Assembly: GCF_040436345.1 (NCBI RefSeq)
Contig: NC_133232.1
Coordinates: 30,138,315 to 30,202,314 of the forward strand
Length of the DNA stretch: 64,000 nucleotides
Direction: 5' to 3'
From: Pagrus major
Taxonomy: Eukaryota; Chordata; Actinopteri; Spariformes; Sparidae
Below are positions 1 to 22,873 of the stretch, in pieces. Made by a program: the position numbers and the translations under genes. The notes under the pieces are model-generated. The model was not told the origin of the DNA. It searched no databases and saw only the letters and a list, made by a program, of their open reading frames with translations. Numbering within the stretch: position 1 is the first letter of the stretch; every line of letters begins with the position of its first letter.

Positions 1-2690
1 CAGCTATAATACCTGGATAATTTGTGGAAAATTATTATTCATTTTTGTAGACTTAAAGGTCCAGTGTGTAGGATTTTATTGTGTTTTGTTACCTTTAATG
101 AGCCTTTATATCTACAGAGGGAGCAGGTCATCTTCCAAATAGTCCATCATGTTGCACTGCCATGTTTCTACAGTAGCCCAGAATGGACAAACCAAACAGT
201 GGCTCCTTTTCTAGTTCTGGAGGGGGAGGCGAGGTGTATCTGATATCGCCAAGGGTGTTAAATTTGTGTTGACAAGTGGTGGAGACATAAACCCTCAGAT
301 AAATTTCTCTTTTTTTAAAATGGTCTTCAATATGTGCGATTTATTTGTGATTAGATTGTGCTTTGATGGTCTATGCTCATCACATCTATTATCTAATGAA
401 TGAAAACAGTTTTCCTGCACATATTGTCGACTGTTGCTTCTTCCTAATTTATAGCCACCCAGATATCTGGGTTAAGATTTTGTCACAATTTCACACCAGA
501 ATCAGCAGCAGCCTCTTACTAATGAAGGTGGTGACAGAGAGCAAGCTACTTTTCAGAACATTTTTAAACAAATTATGCTTACAAGAGGTGAGGGGGTCCA
601 CAGTGTAAGTGACTCCTGTGGGTGCCACCTTGTTGCTGCCATTCCCAGAACATCATAATTAATGATGTTCTGGGAACAACATTAATTATGATGTTCCTGG
701 ACAGTCATTTCAACTTAAAAAATAGTGTCAAAGTCTGGAGCAAGTTGACGTGGTTTAATGGATATAGGACTCTCGGTCAGGAGGCTGGGGTTTGTATCCC
801 ATTTAGACTGTATGTTATCCTGTTCACTTATCATTTTTCACAAAAATGTGATTGGTCAGCTTCAATGATGGTTATTATGATGTTGCAGGAACAACGCCGA
901 CATATCGGTTCGAGCCTGAGGCGAGGAGTATTTAGTTTGCAGTCTACAACCTCACTGCTTGATACACTGGCTTCTTTTCTTAAATAAGGCATCAGACCCT
1001 CTCAGTCTATTTCATTCTCTCACTGTGGCTCTCTCCTCATCTCTTTCTCCTTATCGTCCTCCTTTATTCACCAAGTAATCATGTGCAGTTCAGCTGAGAC
1101 TCTCTCTGGCTGAAGAGGTAGAAAAAAAGGAGCGGACAGGGAAGCTGTTCGACATCCACTCGGCTCGCTCAGCCCACACGGACAAACAAGCAGCATTGCC
1201 TATTTAGGAGTAGAGCGCAGGGCTGCTGAGAGCCGTTTCATGTGTTTCATCAACTCAGTCATCTACTCTCAGACACACCCTCTGTGTCTGTCTCTCACTC
1301 TCTGTCTTTGTGCTCCATTTGCAAGAATGAAAGAGGTGATGAAACCGTCTCCGCCTGAAGAAAACTGCTGGCACAAAGTGATCTCAGTTGCCAAATGTCC
1401 TGCTGTCGGTCTGATGGAGAGGAGACCTCACAGGCGCTGACAGACAACAGCTTCATTAAAGATTTATATGAATTGTACACTATATGCCAGGCTTTGTGAA
1501 TGAATGATGTGTAACTGCCTTTGTGCTGATTTTACATCAAAAATTTCAAATAAAAAGACTTACTGAGTTACAGGGGATTGACTTAAAAGTGATTTATAAA
1601 TTCCAAGCCGCAGAGTCAGAGCAGTCTTTTCAATATTAAAGTGGTTTAATTTATTGCTCGGTTAAGGCCAAAGTTTTTAATGGGCTTTGAAGGGTGGTGA
1701 AGTCATTCTGGAGCCACAGGGAGGTCCAGTGTGCCGGAGGAAGGACCGTAATCTCCAAGTCTCTTTAATGACATCATCTGTTTGGTTTGGCAGCTGCCCA
1801 AAACCAGAAGGGAGGAGACGGTAAGCTGATGTGCGCTTTCACAGTTTCAAGCCACGCATGTTACCTTTGAGGCTCTGCTGTTTGTTATGAGGACGCCAGC
1901 TTTTCGATAATGTCACTGCACATCGTTTGAGCTACAAGATTAGAAGCCATAGAAACTGATGCAAGCCGACACACCAGTCCTGCAGCCCACATTGTGCATT
2001 CAGACATTACAGAGGGTCAAAAAATATTCGGTTCAGTAAACATTATAGTAATAGTTCAACACAAACGATGTCCTCAAGATTTCAATCAACGTCTACCTGA
2101 CGCAGCATCAACATGACTGAATATTATAAGCTGATTTAAGAGGTCTTTTTATTGATACTGGCTGTATAGCACATACTGCACAATGGGCTAATCAGTGATG
2201 GAAGAAGCATCATTATGACACTTTTCCACCTTAAAATAACAGCTTCAAAATCATGTTGACGGTACACTGTGTTGTAATAGGACGAATGGCATCTCTGTCA
2301 CTTGTGTCTGCACTGTGTGACTTCAGTGAGAGGGTCGGATCACAGCGTTACACACCTTTACTTCAACACACAAGTTTTCAACACATAACAATGTTATGAC
2401 GTGATGAGTTGTGTTTGTAGTTAGCACCTACTTTACGCCTGACAGATTGTTACAGACCTGGGATCTGTATTTACAACAGTGGTGTTGCACTCTGTAGCAA
2501 CAAATGGCACAAAATATCAAATTCTACATAACGTTGCTTTAAGTAGAAGAAGCAATATCTCACTATGGAAATATTTTATTAAGGGTAAAATTCCTTCATT
2601 CAGGACTTATATTTTTATATCTATATTACGGGATTGTATTTACTCATGCATTAACATCCCTGTAATGTTGGAGTTGGGTTAGATGCTGAT
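1..2690. other. No recognisable gene
   Basis: Open frames here are short and show no family resemblance. The only clear structure is the hairpin cluster at 642-700. Confidence 0.5.
642..700. repeat. Hairpin plus a third copy of the same motif
   Basis: Arms 642-656 and 662-676 (TTCCCAGAACATCAT and its exact complement) flank the loop AATTA. A third copy, CATTAATTATGATGTTCCTGG with one difference, follows at 680-700. Confidence 0.8.
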
Positions 2691-2700
2691 TTTAACTGAA

Positions 2701-3245
2701 CCGTTGCAACCAAAGCCTCCTAAAAGTATATAAACAATTACTCGATTAGTTAAAACTCCTGGTATTGAAAAAATACTTAAGTAAAAGTACAAAGTATTCT
2801 TCTCAAACGCTACTCAGAGTACTTTTTAACTGCTGATATTTATTGGCTGCTTTTGGGTGGGTCAGATTGTAAAAGTGCATCATTTATTTGTAAAATCTTA
2901 GTGTGTAAAGCAGAGGTGGAAGTAACTAATTACAGCAACTCAAATGACTGCAATTAAGTCATTTTATGGGTTTTTTCCCCATAAGTCTTGTATTTTTACT
3001 TGTACTTAGGTATGCATGACACCTTTGCCTGCATTTTTGCAGCCAATAAGGCAATTAAATATCAGCAGTTAAAAAGTAACTAATACTCTGAGTAGCATTT
3101 GAGAAGTATTTTTTTCAATACCAGGAGTTTTAACTAATCGAGTGATTGTAATTGAGTAATATTTCAGTAATGTAACTTGTTGTGGCTGGGTTACATGCTG
3201 ATTTTAACTGCTTTATATACTTTCCGGTGGCTTTGGTTGTAACAG
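2701..3245. repeat. Long imperfect foldback repeat
   Basis: The left arm (about 2701-2850) is an imperfect reverse complement of the right arm (about 3039-3245), around a spacer of about 190 bp. Matching blocks include TAGTTAAAACTCCTGGTATTG against CAATACCAGGAGTTTTAACTA, and TATTGGCTGC against GCAGCCAATA. The outer ends also carry a direct repeat (ATGCTGATTTTAACTG). Related AGTA-rich pieces occur near 34740, 35040 and 58700. It is likely a non-autonomous DNA element. Confidence 0.7.
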
Positions 3246-4857
3246 TACATCATATTTTTTTTTAAAGTAATCATAGTTTTGTTTGTAAAGTATAAATATG
3301 AAAAGTAACTAACAATATAGCTGCGAATAAAGTTTTAAAAATCAGTCTAAAATATGGTGGTGTAAGTAGAACAAAATTGAAATACTCAATTAAGATCCTC
3401 AAAATTGTACTTAAGTACTTCCCTGGGTATAAGCAACACCCACTGACACAGACTTTAGTTTATTCCTGAAATAAAAAGCTCAGAAGTAACTTTCTCTAAA
3501 GAATAACCTGTACATCAATATACTGTAGGTAGATAGATCTTCCAGAGTACGTGCCACTGCAGTGCCAAACAAAGCGCATCACCTGTTGCGCAGCGCAGCA
3601 GCACCGTGCCCAAAACCATTAGGAGGGCTAAAAGACTCACAGAGATTTGTCGCACATTTAAGCATTTTTAGTGAGCCCCGTCTGTGAAACTGGTGGTGTA
3701 ACTGACGGAAAGTTTGCCGGAAACCTTCATGCGATGAGATAAAAGCTGCAATTACGCATAATGACTGTGCGTAAATAGATCAAATAACCGCCTCGTGATA
3801 AACTTCTCCTGACTACCTGTTAGTTTAACTGAGCGGCCGCCTGATCATCTGATTTTTTAAAGCACAGCTGTGACTGTTTTGGACTCACCTCTGCAGAGCG
3901 AACAGATGAGCGTCTTTCAGAGGACACCAACAATGTGTCCGGTGGGTTTGGCTGGGAGGTGAAATCTGCGGAGGCAGCGCAGCTTTAAAAAGACGGAGGG
4001 AGCAGAGAGAAGAAAAAAGAGAAAACTGCAGGACATGAGCCAAACCTCTGTAAGCTCTCATAAACAATGACCTCAACCAGGAATTTACAAGATCTCAAAA
4101 GTTCTCATTGGCGCTGAACTCCTGAAGAAAATAAGGTCATAACTTTTCTGCATCAACGAGCTCTTGAGACTAACAATCACCTTTTTGTGCGAGGTGCTGT
4201 GCAGGGATCCCAGCTTGAACGATCCCTTATATTTATTATCCTCTCTGTATTTGAACGTTTCTGCTGCTTACAAAAGATGGACCGACTCCTCAAGGTTGAC
4301 ACACTTTTGTCCTCCTCACTCTCTCCTTCTTTGGTAATGAACAGGGGAATTACATCAAGATGACTCATTTCTTAACCCAAAGTAAAATGCATGCAGCCTG
4401 TAAACTTCACCCTCAGAGTTAATCCACCACAATTACAAAGGGATGATGAAATGCTCTAAAGGTGTTATGTAATGCAGATGCCAGCTTTTAAATCAAGGGT
4501 GTCATTGAGACTAAACAGCCAGGACTCCATCCAGAATGTGTCCTTCCATAGAGATAAACATCTAACAACAGGACCGAGGTGTGAGAGGGAGGGTGTGTGT
4601 GTTGGTACAGTCAAGGTGCAGATGTGAATGGAGGGTTTTTAAGGTCATGAGGTCACATACGTTGTGTTTGTTGCTCTAACACCAGAGCAGAACATCTGGA
4701 GCAGGACGTCTTATTACATGCCATAAATATGTCTTCTTCTTTTTGACCATGTATTTATGCTCGTATGTATCTACTTATAAAGAAACTCTCACTTAGTTTG
4801 CTGTATTTTGGCTGTTTAAAGTGATGGGGAGGGAACATTTCTGTGATTGAGAAGAAA
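3246..4857. other. No recognisable gene
   Basis: No coding exon with family resemblance. A splice-donor-like CAGAG/GTGAGTCC on the minus strand at about 3889, preceded by a TTTTTAAA box, could mark an untranslated first exon of a gene to the left, but nothing else supports this. Confidence 0.4.
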
Positions 4858-5154
4858 TTAAAGGGGCTCTATGTGTTGTAGGGAAGAAATTTAATATTTA
4901 CAACATCAATCAGGTAATAATAAAAACTCAGAAGTATTTATTTTTAGACAAGCTGTTCTCAGAGGAAAATAAGGTCCCCAGAATACTGTTTGATGCTAGA
5001 AAGGTGGCAGGGTCCGCCAAATATAAACAGTTTATTCAGTCATGAAAACAAAAGGAGTTTATTTAGTTAGTTTAGGCATAAAAAGAATCAGTCAGTGAAG
5101 ATCTTTCTCTTCTCATTAAAGTTTCTTCCCCAAAACTACAAAATGCACCTTTAA
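4858..5154. mobile_element. MITE-like element, family A copy 1
   Basis: It begins TTAAAGGGGCTCTATGTG and ends in the inverted TGCACCTTTAA, with about 30 bp of imperfect terminal inverted repeats. Its interior (CAAGCTGTTCTCAGAGGAAA and GGTGGCAGGGTCCGCCAAAT) is shared with the copy at 12229-12563. There is no coding capacity. Confidence 0.75.
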
Positions 5155-5379
5155 GAAATAAATCAGCTTTTATAAAGTTAGTTGTTCTTTGTTTGACTAC
5201 ATTTATTTCACTGAATATCCACAATTCTAATAAAAAAATCAATTCAATGTCATGTTTTTTGAACAGGTTTGATACATTTTCAAATAATATTATTATTAGA
5301 CGGGCACTAATGCCTTGTTTCTCTTTATAAAGGCCCGACACTGCAGGTAAGACTGCCGTATGTTGGGGGGTAAACAGTG

Positions 5380-5885
5380 ACTTGACTTGGGACTTGACTT
5401 ACCTTAAAGCAGATATAGACTTTAGATAACTTTTTTTAGGTTTTGTTACTTACTCTAGTAGAAAGAATGTCGGTTTTGAACCGCCTCAGGTCCTGGTGGT
5501 GAGAGGAAACACATATCAGCAGGGGAACAGACTTCGACACAACACCGGAGATTCTCCATCGAGTGAATGCCCACCTGCTCACCATCACTCTCCCTCTTCA
5601 CCTTCTTTGCCTCCTCCATCAGCGTGGAGTAGAGTTTCCACATTATTTCCGCTGTTACCTGGGGATAGTGGCCAAGGAAAACAATACCTCTTCCTGTTTT
5701 GGTTGCACATTTGCAGACTTGCCTCCTTTGTGCTGTAATGCGAAAGGTGACTTCAGATGGATACATAAGTTAAGGCAAGAAGGACTACTGCCAGTTTAAC
5801 CAAGGACCCGACCTTACTTGACACAACCTGTGACTTGACTTGCCCAAGAATAAAATGACTCTGGACTTGCTTGAGACTTGGATCA
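5380..5885. repeat. Dispersed repeat with GACTTGACTTGGG-type ends
   Basis: GACTTG-rich motifs at 5380-5406 and again at 5820-5882 enclose about 400 bp. I recall such ends from degenerate fish repeats. A 103-codon minus-strand open frame inside has no recognised domain. Confidence 0.45.
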
Positions 5886-8800
5886 ATGCAGTAAATGTCT
5901 TCCTCAAACTGTTATTGTTGTAGAAGAGATTTTGTCTTGCAATAAGTAAAATAATCAAGTGGAGTGAGAGAGTTCTTCAAGGATCATCAACACCAACACT
6001 GTGTCAAGTGAGTGGAAATCAGACATTTCTGTTCTGGCTGAAGCTAAGTGGCCCTTTAAAACTACTATTTCCGCCCTGGACTCCAACTCCACTACAGACA
6101 CATTCTTGAGCAGACTGGAGGGAGTTGTGCCCATATTAGGAACATGTTACCTGATATCTCAACTGGGAGAGTAAAATGCCATCAGTCTGGGCTGCTCAGG
6201 GCGTGGCTCTCTCATTTACACCACTCAGCCCTTTTATCTCGGATAGATGAGTGAAATTTGTCATATCTACATTTTGGAGGGGTAAAAAGTTGATATTTGT
6301 TGGTTCATTTACTCTTTGGCAGCAAAAAATGACAGAGAAATGGAGGATCATTTAAAATTCTTGTGAGTGTTTGATTAAAATGTGAGAATAACATGTAAAT
6401 ATAAGACAGGAAGATGAGAAAGGTGCATCTTTCACAAGGTGCCCTCGGATAAAACTTTTTGAAAGTTAATTAATTCAATAATTACAGCATGAGAGGGAGT
6501 CACTCAGCCCTCATGTCACACGCTGGAGATGGTTTGACACATCAGAGTCAACTCTCGACAAAGAATAATTCATGCACACTTTTTATTCACACGTCCGGAG
6601 TGTTATCAGATTGGGAGTCGGGGGTGATCGATCTGGAAGACGTCCACAATGAAATGTAGTTTTAATGGTGCAAACTTTTCCCAGTTCATGTCATCGATTT
6701 TATTGAAAAACTCAATGTTGAAATTTCTATTAAATTCATGGGACCCTGTAAAATGTTACACGTTTGACGTTTACTGAGTGTTGTGTGGGGAGAGCTGCTG
6801 TTCAGCTGCTCAGAGCCGGCCAGCTCTGGTGGACAGAGTCGGGTCCAGAGCCAGACCTTCTGGAGGAATAAACACCTGGAGTCACATGGGACTCTGCGCT
6901 GATCTGGAGCTGCTTACAGAAGGCATGAGAGCGTGGAGATTACCTTTTAACTTTTGAGATTAAATAGTGGATTTATCTTCACTCCTGTTTATCGGCCCGA
7001 CTGCAGCAGCGATCCAGTGGACGTGACCTCCATCGTCGGGTGTTTATGTGCTGTAATGTTGACTGCCGACTGAAGCTGGAGGGGAAATAAAACATTACAG
7101 AGAGGAGAGGGGAGAAAGAAGGGAGGGAACTGGAGTCTTTGGTGAGTGCTGAGTTGAGCGAGAGTTGACCTGAATTTAAAAAACACACACATCCTCAGTG
7201 TGTGCCATCGCTCGCTGGCTTACGATTAATAAATAGTAAAGTATTCTGGCTGTTTGGGTCGAATCTTATTTCATTCATGTTAAATTTAGTCTCATTCACC
7301 AACATCCTTCCTCACACTGACGGGAAGTGAGCGACGGGCAACCAAATGAAACGCACTGTTATCTTGAGTAAACTTTTTTAAAGTACATTTTTCTGGGTTT
7401 GAACATTGTTGGACATATTTGGATAATATGCGTACACAGCTTGAACAAAATATGTGACAAAGGTCTAAGTTGACTTTCTACATTTTAATGGTAAATTCTT
7501 ACATATTATATCTTAAAATACAGGAAGACAAGGTACCCAAACTTGTAGAATTTTTCCACCAATTTTCCCACATTAAATCATTAAATCCCAGCCTTCTAAT
7601 CCTGTAAACCTGCACAGTGTCTCCTGTGAATCATCCTGACAGGTTGCATATGTCTACAGGTTGTGACCGGCTCACTGTTTTTCTCTTCTCGGATTGTTTT
7701 TATTAAACCTTCGGAGGCCTGAAAAACAAACCAATTTCTAGAGCACAAACACCGCATGTGTATTTTCTCTTTTTCTGCTTATCATCTCGCTGGTTTATTT
7801 TTCGACCGTTTGGTGGGAACCACAACACAAGGACTATCCAGCCCCAGTCTAACCTTATCCCACTGGAATATTTAACAATCTTTAATAGCGTGTAATCTTG
7901 GGCTAACTGCCATATTTCAAGACTATGAAGATTATAAACCTGTTCTTCTTACCCTAATGAGAAAATCCCCTTCTGGAGTTATGCAACTCCAGTAAAATCA
8001 CTTCTGGCACTAATCTTCTTTCATAATTCTTGTGGATGGGATGATCTCATGAGCTCCACAGATACATCCTTACACAACCCCAGACATCGATTAGAAGAGG
8101 AAACGAGGTAAATGACGAGGCCATTACAGCGAGGGCTTTAATCAAAAGCACAGGCTTCTGTTTATTGACCGTTGCACGCACATGAACAGGTGAGAGTATA
8201 TTTACACAGATGTAAACAGTCAGTACCTGCAACACAACGGAGGAAGAGAGACAACACAGCGTCTTCCTCTCTCGCTCGCGCACACACATCCCATACACAC
8301 TTGCAGGCATTAGCACACAAACCACGCATTCACACAGAGAATTTGCAGTATAAAGATAGAGTGGACTGTCTGAAAACACAAAGCACAGCAGGCCTCTTTG
8401 GTCAGCTACTTCAGACAAAATTTCCAATGATCAAAGCCTATCACGAGTCACCATTCAGAGAACAGAGAGAGAGAGAGAACACATACTGGCAGAGCAGTAG
8501 GCAAACACCGAAACCTATATCAGCTTTTTGCAGATTTCACATTATTTAATGTGTCAGTTGAAGAACAGTGGCACACATATCTGCTTGTATATATAGATAT
8601 ATATATTTCTTTTTTTGTTTTTGAATGATGAATGATTCATGCTCTGTAGAAGTCATCAGCATTCAGATGTTGCAAACATACATCAAAGTACCTGAATGGT
8701 AAAGTGATAAGATGGAACAAAGGCATGAAAAAGTACTTTTAACCATCTCGACTGCAATGTGGGATTCATTCGAAACTTAAATTCTACCGGACATTGATGC

Positions 8801-9794
8801 GAGATTCATTAAACTGACATGAGTTGTTTGACATTCATCTGACATTTTTCCACAACCTTCCAAAAACAATAAAAAAGGTAAATAATATAAAAGCAGCTGT
8901 TAGATAAAACAAACAACATAGCAAAACAATAAAACATTCTGGATGGAGAAGTGCAAATTCTTTTGTTTTTCTTTCACATCATTGTTTCCCTTCTACAAAA
9001 TAAATTCAATAATAACAACAAATGAGAAGTGTACAACAATTTCGGAAGGAACGATTCATTTCCTGGGTTCCGATGTGGAGTCAAGAGGCATGCCTGATTA
9101 AAAACAGAAGAAAACACTTTCTATTGGAAGTTCCTGCACAGCAGAAGATAACTGTGGAAGGAAGCGCAACATCTTCCTTCCACCTCTGTATCATCTCCAA
9201 CACACGAACACGCACACAAACACTAACTATGCATCTCTTTCTGTTATTTCTTTCGCTCTTTACTTTGACACCAGTTTCATTCTCTTGCATCCGTTTTGCG
9301 ATGTATTTTTTCCTCTTTGGCTCACCGAGAGGATGAACTGCAAAACCAGTGTGTTTAACTACGTCGCCTTGTTCATGAGTGTTTTCTGGCTCCTGTCCTT
9401 GTCAACACAGCGTTGCCACGGTGTTGCCCTGTCAACACTTCCTGTTAAACCCCGCATTAACAGCTGCTGTACTCCGCACACAAATTAGATCACTAAACCT
9501 TCGTCCCATCCAGAAATAAGACTGCAAGTTTTATTCTGAACTTTTAATAATTGTGTGTATTCTTAAGACTTCATGCTCTTAAACTGTTAGCCCTCACAAG
9601 CCCAATCTTGTACAGCAGAGAGAAACATCCAGCATGTAAACAACGATTGTTGTTCTATTCTAGCAGTTTTCATAATGATAAACTGCCACAGTACCAACTT
9701 TAATATCTGCTCATATCTGAAATGAGTTGATTAGAATAATCATGGCCTTTCCCTGTCTTATTTACTGATTTTACGGACATCATTGTATAAAATT
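5886..9794. other. No recognisable gene
   Basis: AT-rich DNA with short open frames only. Part of it below slc9a6 (to about 8160) may be distal 3' UTR of that gene, given minus-strand AATAAA signals at 9530 and 8161. Confidence 0.4.
9530..9535 (-). terminator. slc9a6: Candidate slc9a6 polyadenylation signal
   Basis: This is the first AATAAA on the minus strand that I find downstream of the slc9a6 stop codon, about 2.35 kb away. A second AATAAA is at 8161-8166. A hAT-like element (9795-10611) lies between the stop codon and either signal, so a closer variant signal may be the one actually used. Confidence 0.3.
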
Positions 9795-10611
9795 TAGGGC
9801 TGCAATTAATTAAGTATTTAGTTGCTCAGCAACAACAACAACAACAAAAGAATCAATCGGGAACAATTCTGATGATTGAGTCGAAGTATTTTTGAAGCAA
9901 AAATGCCTCAAATTCACTGCGTCCAGCTTCTAAAATGTAAATATTTGCTATTTTGTGCATAAATCTCTTTGGGTTTTCAACTGTTGATCAGACACAACAA
10001 GACATTTAAAGGGTAATTTCAGTATTTTATACAACAGGTACAAAAAGTTTTTGAATTGGTCCAGTTAGTTTAACCTGTTATTTGTCATTTACAAACTAAC
10101 GTGTTAAAACACGAAAGTCACACAAAGTAACACAAATAACTAAGCGATCGAGGCAGCGGCAGACCGGCAGCTCCCGTGTTCTGCGAGGTAAAATGACTGT
10201 TTTTGTCAATGTAGTCTGGTGGCTTTGAAAGGGAGAGATATAACAGCTGTTTGTGGTTAAACAAAAGGATACTCTTAAAACAAGAAGGTCTATTAATGTA
10301 GGGATCACTTCCGGTGATCTCATACTGTTGCATCCCTCGTTGCAGCCATTGCAGCCTGTTACACAGCTGTCAGCTGAGGCAATCGACTGGACTGATTTCA
10401 AAATATTTTTGTATCTATTTTTGTACCACCAAAATATAATATTTAAAAATACCAGAATAACCCTTGAAATATATCAATTTGAGTTCTGGGAAATTTTATC
10501 TGTCATGAGAGTTTGTTTTCACTGGTAACAGACACTTTATAGGCCAAACGATTAATCAGTTACACAAAGAAAATTGTTTAATCAATAGTGATTAAGCTGG
10601 TTGCAGCCCTA
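9795..10611. mobile_element. Non-autonomous hAT-like element
   Basis: It starts TAGGGCTGCAATTAATTAA and ends with the inverted GGTTGCAGCCCTA. The flanking octamers ATAAAATT and ACAAAATC match at 6 of 8 bases, like a decayed 8-bp target duplication. No transposase frame is present. Fragments of the same family occur near 20590, 30960 and 34510. Confidence 0.65.
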
Positions 10612-11881
10612 ACAAAATCAGAATGAGAGAAAATCAATTCTCTGATGTGCCAAAATTAAACTCAAAGAATGACTTGCTTCACCTGTATGTGTAATTCATG
10701 TATCTATATGCATTTCTGAGATTCATTCAATGCTAAAATTTGATCCAAAGTCTCGACATCAACGCGCAACTGTGATAGAAAATGTATTGAAAAAGCTAAA
10801 TATGTAGGACAAATGTGATTCAGCTTAAAGTCCTTAAGCTCTGTCGCAAAAAAAGGATACAAAACACTTTTAAGGTTGTCTGCATTCGGTTTTCACAAAG
10901 TGTCCGAATGCAGGACAGAAATGGCACTAAGCTTTCTCCGCTAAAACTCGTTTGGATCTTGTTGTCAGAACAACAGCCCTTCGTTCTGCTGTGAGCAACA
11001 TCAGCTTCTAAAATAAGGTGTAAAGCCCCTCTATGTCACAGTCAAAGGTCATTGGGAGAGATCCACGACTTTCACTGCCAGGTTACACTGCATCAGTACA
11101 GTGGCTCGCATTGTTACACACTATTTACAGGCGGAGAGGACAAACTGACAGCCCAAACACCCACTGAGTATATTGCTACCTTATGGACAGAGGTGTCTGT
11201 TTGTTTTTTTTGTATTTTTTTTCTTTCTTTTATACAAAGGAAAACTACAACTGCGTGACCGCCCACCCTGATCTGGCTCTGCTTCCCAGAGCTGATCCGT
11301 GTACGGGCTGCCATGCTTAAAACTACATTTCCCAGGCACTTGATTGTAACAAATTGTACAGTAAAGTTATCCACTGGGTCAGCATGCCTCTGATGCACAG
11401 AGAGAAGGCAGCAACATTCAAGGTCAGACCCGAAACACAAAAGCCCGTAACCTCCCACACAAAGAAAACAACAAGCATCCTCAGCATGCATATCAAAGTT
11501 ATAGTACTCTTGTGATATACTGTACACCGACAAAGTAGCTAGTGGTTGCATTTACACACTAACACATGCTGCTAGACCTCTGTGCAATGCTACAGTAAGG
11601 TGACTGACTTTAAGCTGAACTAAGAAAAAAAAAAAACTGCAAATAAATAAAGACTATATTACAATTATGGCAGATGCCAGAAAGGTGTGGAAAGGAGCAG
11701 AACAAGAATGAGGTAGAGACAGTGATTTGCCACTAGAGCGAGCGAAAAAACGTGACTGTAAAGGAAAAAAAGCGAGCGGGATGAGAAACAGTGAAAGACG
11801 GAGTGTCAGGTACTGGTCGGTTGCTCAATGGCTCGGGTCAGTTTGAGTCGGACGGTTGTCTGGGTCTCCGGTGAAAGGTCT
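10612..11881 (-). other. slc9a6: Probable slc9a6 3' untranslated region
   Basis: About 1.3 kb directly downstream of the slc9a6 stop codon, with no coding exon on either strand that I could support. It includes A-rich stretches near 11620-11650. It is assigned to the 3' UTR by position only. Confidence 0.4.
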
Positions 11882-22305
<10,424 letters not shown>

Positions 22306-22438
22306 TTTCGGCCGCTCGCCAGTCAAATGCTCCGGTGTCGTCGAGGGGAAACAGCAAACTTTGGGCAAATATTATGCACGAACTGGGAGGAGGAGGGGGG
22401 AATACAGAGCAGAAAGACGACAGCAACAGAGGAATCAA

Positions 22439-22454
22439 TTCCGGCCCGGAAGTG
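22439..22454. promoter_or_regulatory. Head-to-head ETS-type sites upstream of slc9a6
   Basis: TTCCGGCCCGGAAGTG holds two opposed GGAA/TTCC cores; the right one matches the ETS/GABPA consensus CCGGAAGTG exactly. It lies about 135-150 bp upstream of the slc9a6 ATG and no TATA box is obvious, which fits a housekeeping promoter. The motif is read directly; the function is inferred. Confidence 0.45.
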
Positions 22455-22829
22455 AAAACTATTTTTTTCCAGAAAGTGTTCGATGTTTATTTCAATTTAA
22501 AAGCACCGTAGCGTCAGGTTGCTTGTTTAAATCAACTATAAACGACACATCTTGGCTTTACGTATTGTGTATAATTTATACTACTTGTGAATAAAGAAAT
22601 ATATAGATTACGCTGTTTTACACGCTGCATTACCTTACTTCACAATGCTAGTTCTAACTGAGGACTCTTATTGTGAAATCTCACATTTTTACCACTCTGA
22701 ACAGGAAGTGAGATGAAAAGATTTCTTATCTGTTTCTGTAATGTTGATCGACTCGGGTATTATGCGAAGTTAAAAGTTTAATGATTACTAAAAATGATTT
22801 TGTAGAGAAAAAAAAAAAGAAAAGAAATC

Positions 22830-22873
22830 CCATATTTCCCAGGGCGTTTTTGTAAACGCCCTGGGAAATATGG
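22830..22873. repeat. Perfect 20-bp inverted repeat between slc9a6 and taf7
   Basis: Left arm 22830-22849 (CCATATTTCCCAGGGCGTTT) and right arm 22854-22873 are exact reverse complements with a TTGT loop. It sits in the 1.1-kb divergent intergenic region. It could form a stable stem-loop or cruciform; it could also be a recent small foldback insertion. Confidence 0.85.

Noticed and set aside
3889..4076. A possible untranslated first exon on the minus strand (TTTTTAAA box, CAGAG/GTGAGT donor)
   Set aside because: Only two short motifs support it and no partner exon is visible to the left.
5455..5766. A 103-codon minus-strand open frame
   Set aside because: No recognised domain, no splice context, and it lies inside a repeat with GACTTG-rich ends.
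22306..22368. An upstream extension of the slc9a6 frame to 22368
   Set aside because: The first codon there is TTG, not ATG; the ATG at 22305 has a good context and starts the signal-like segment.
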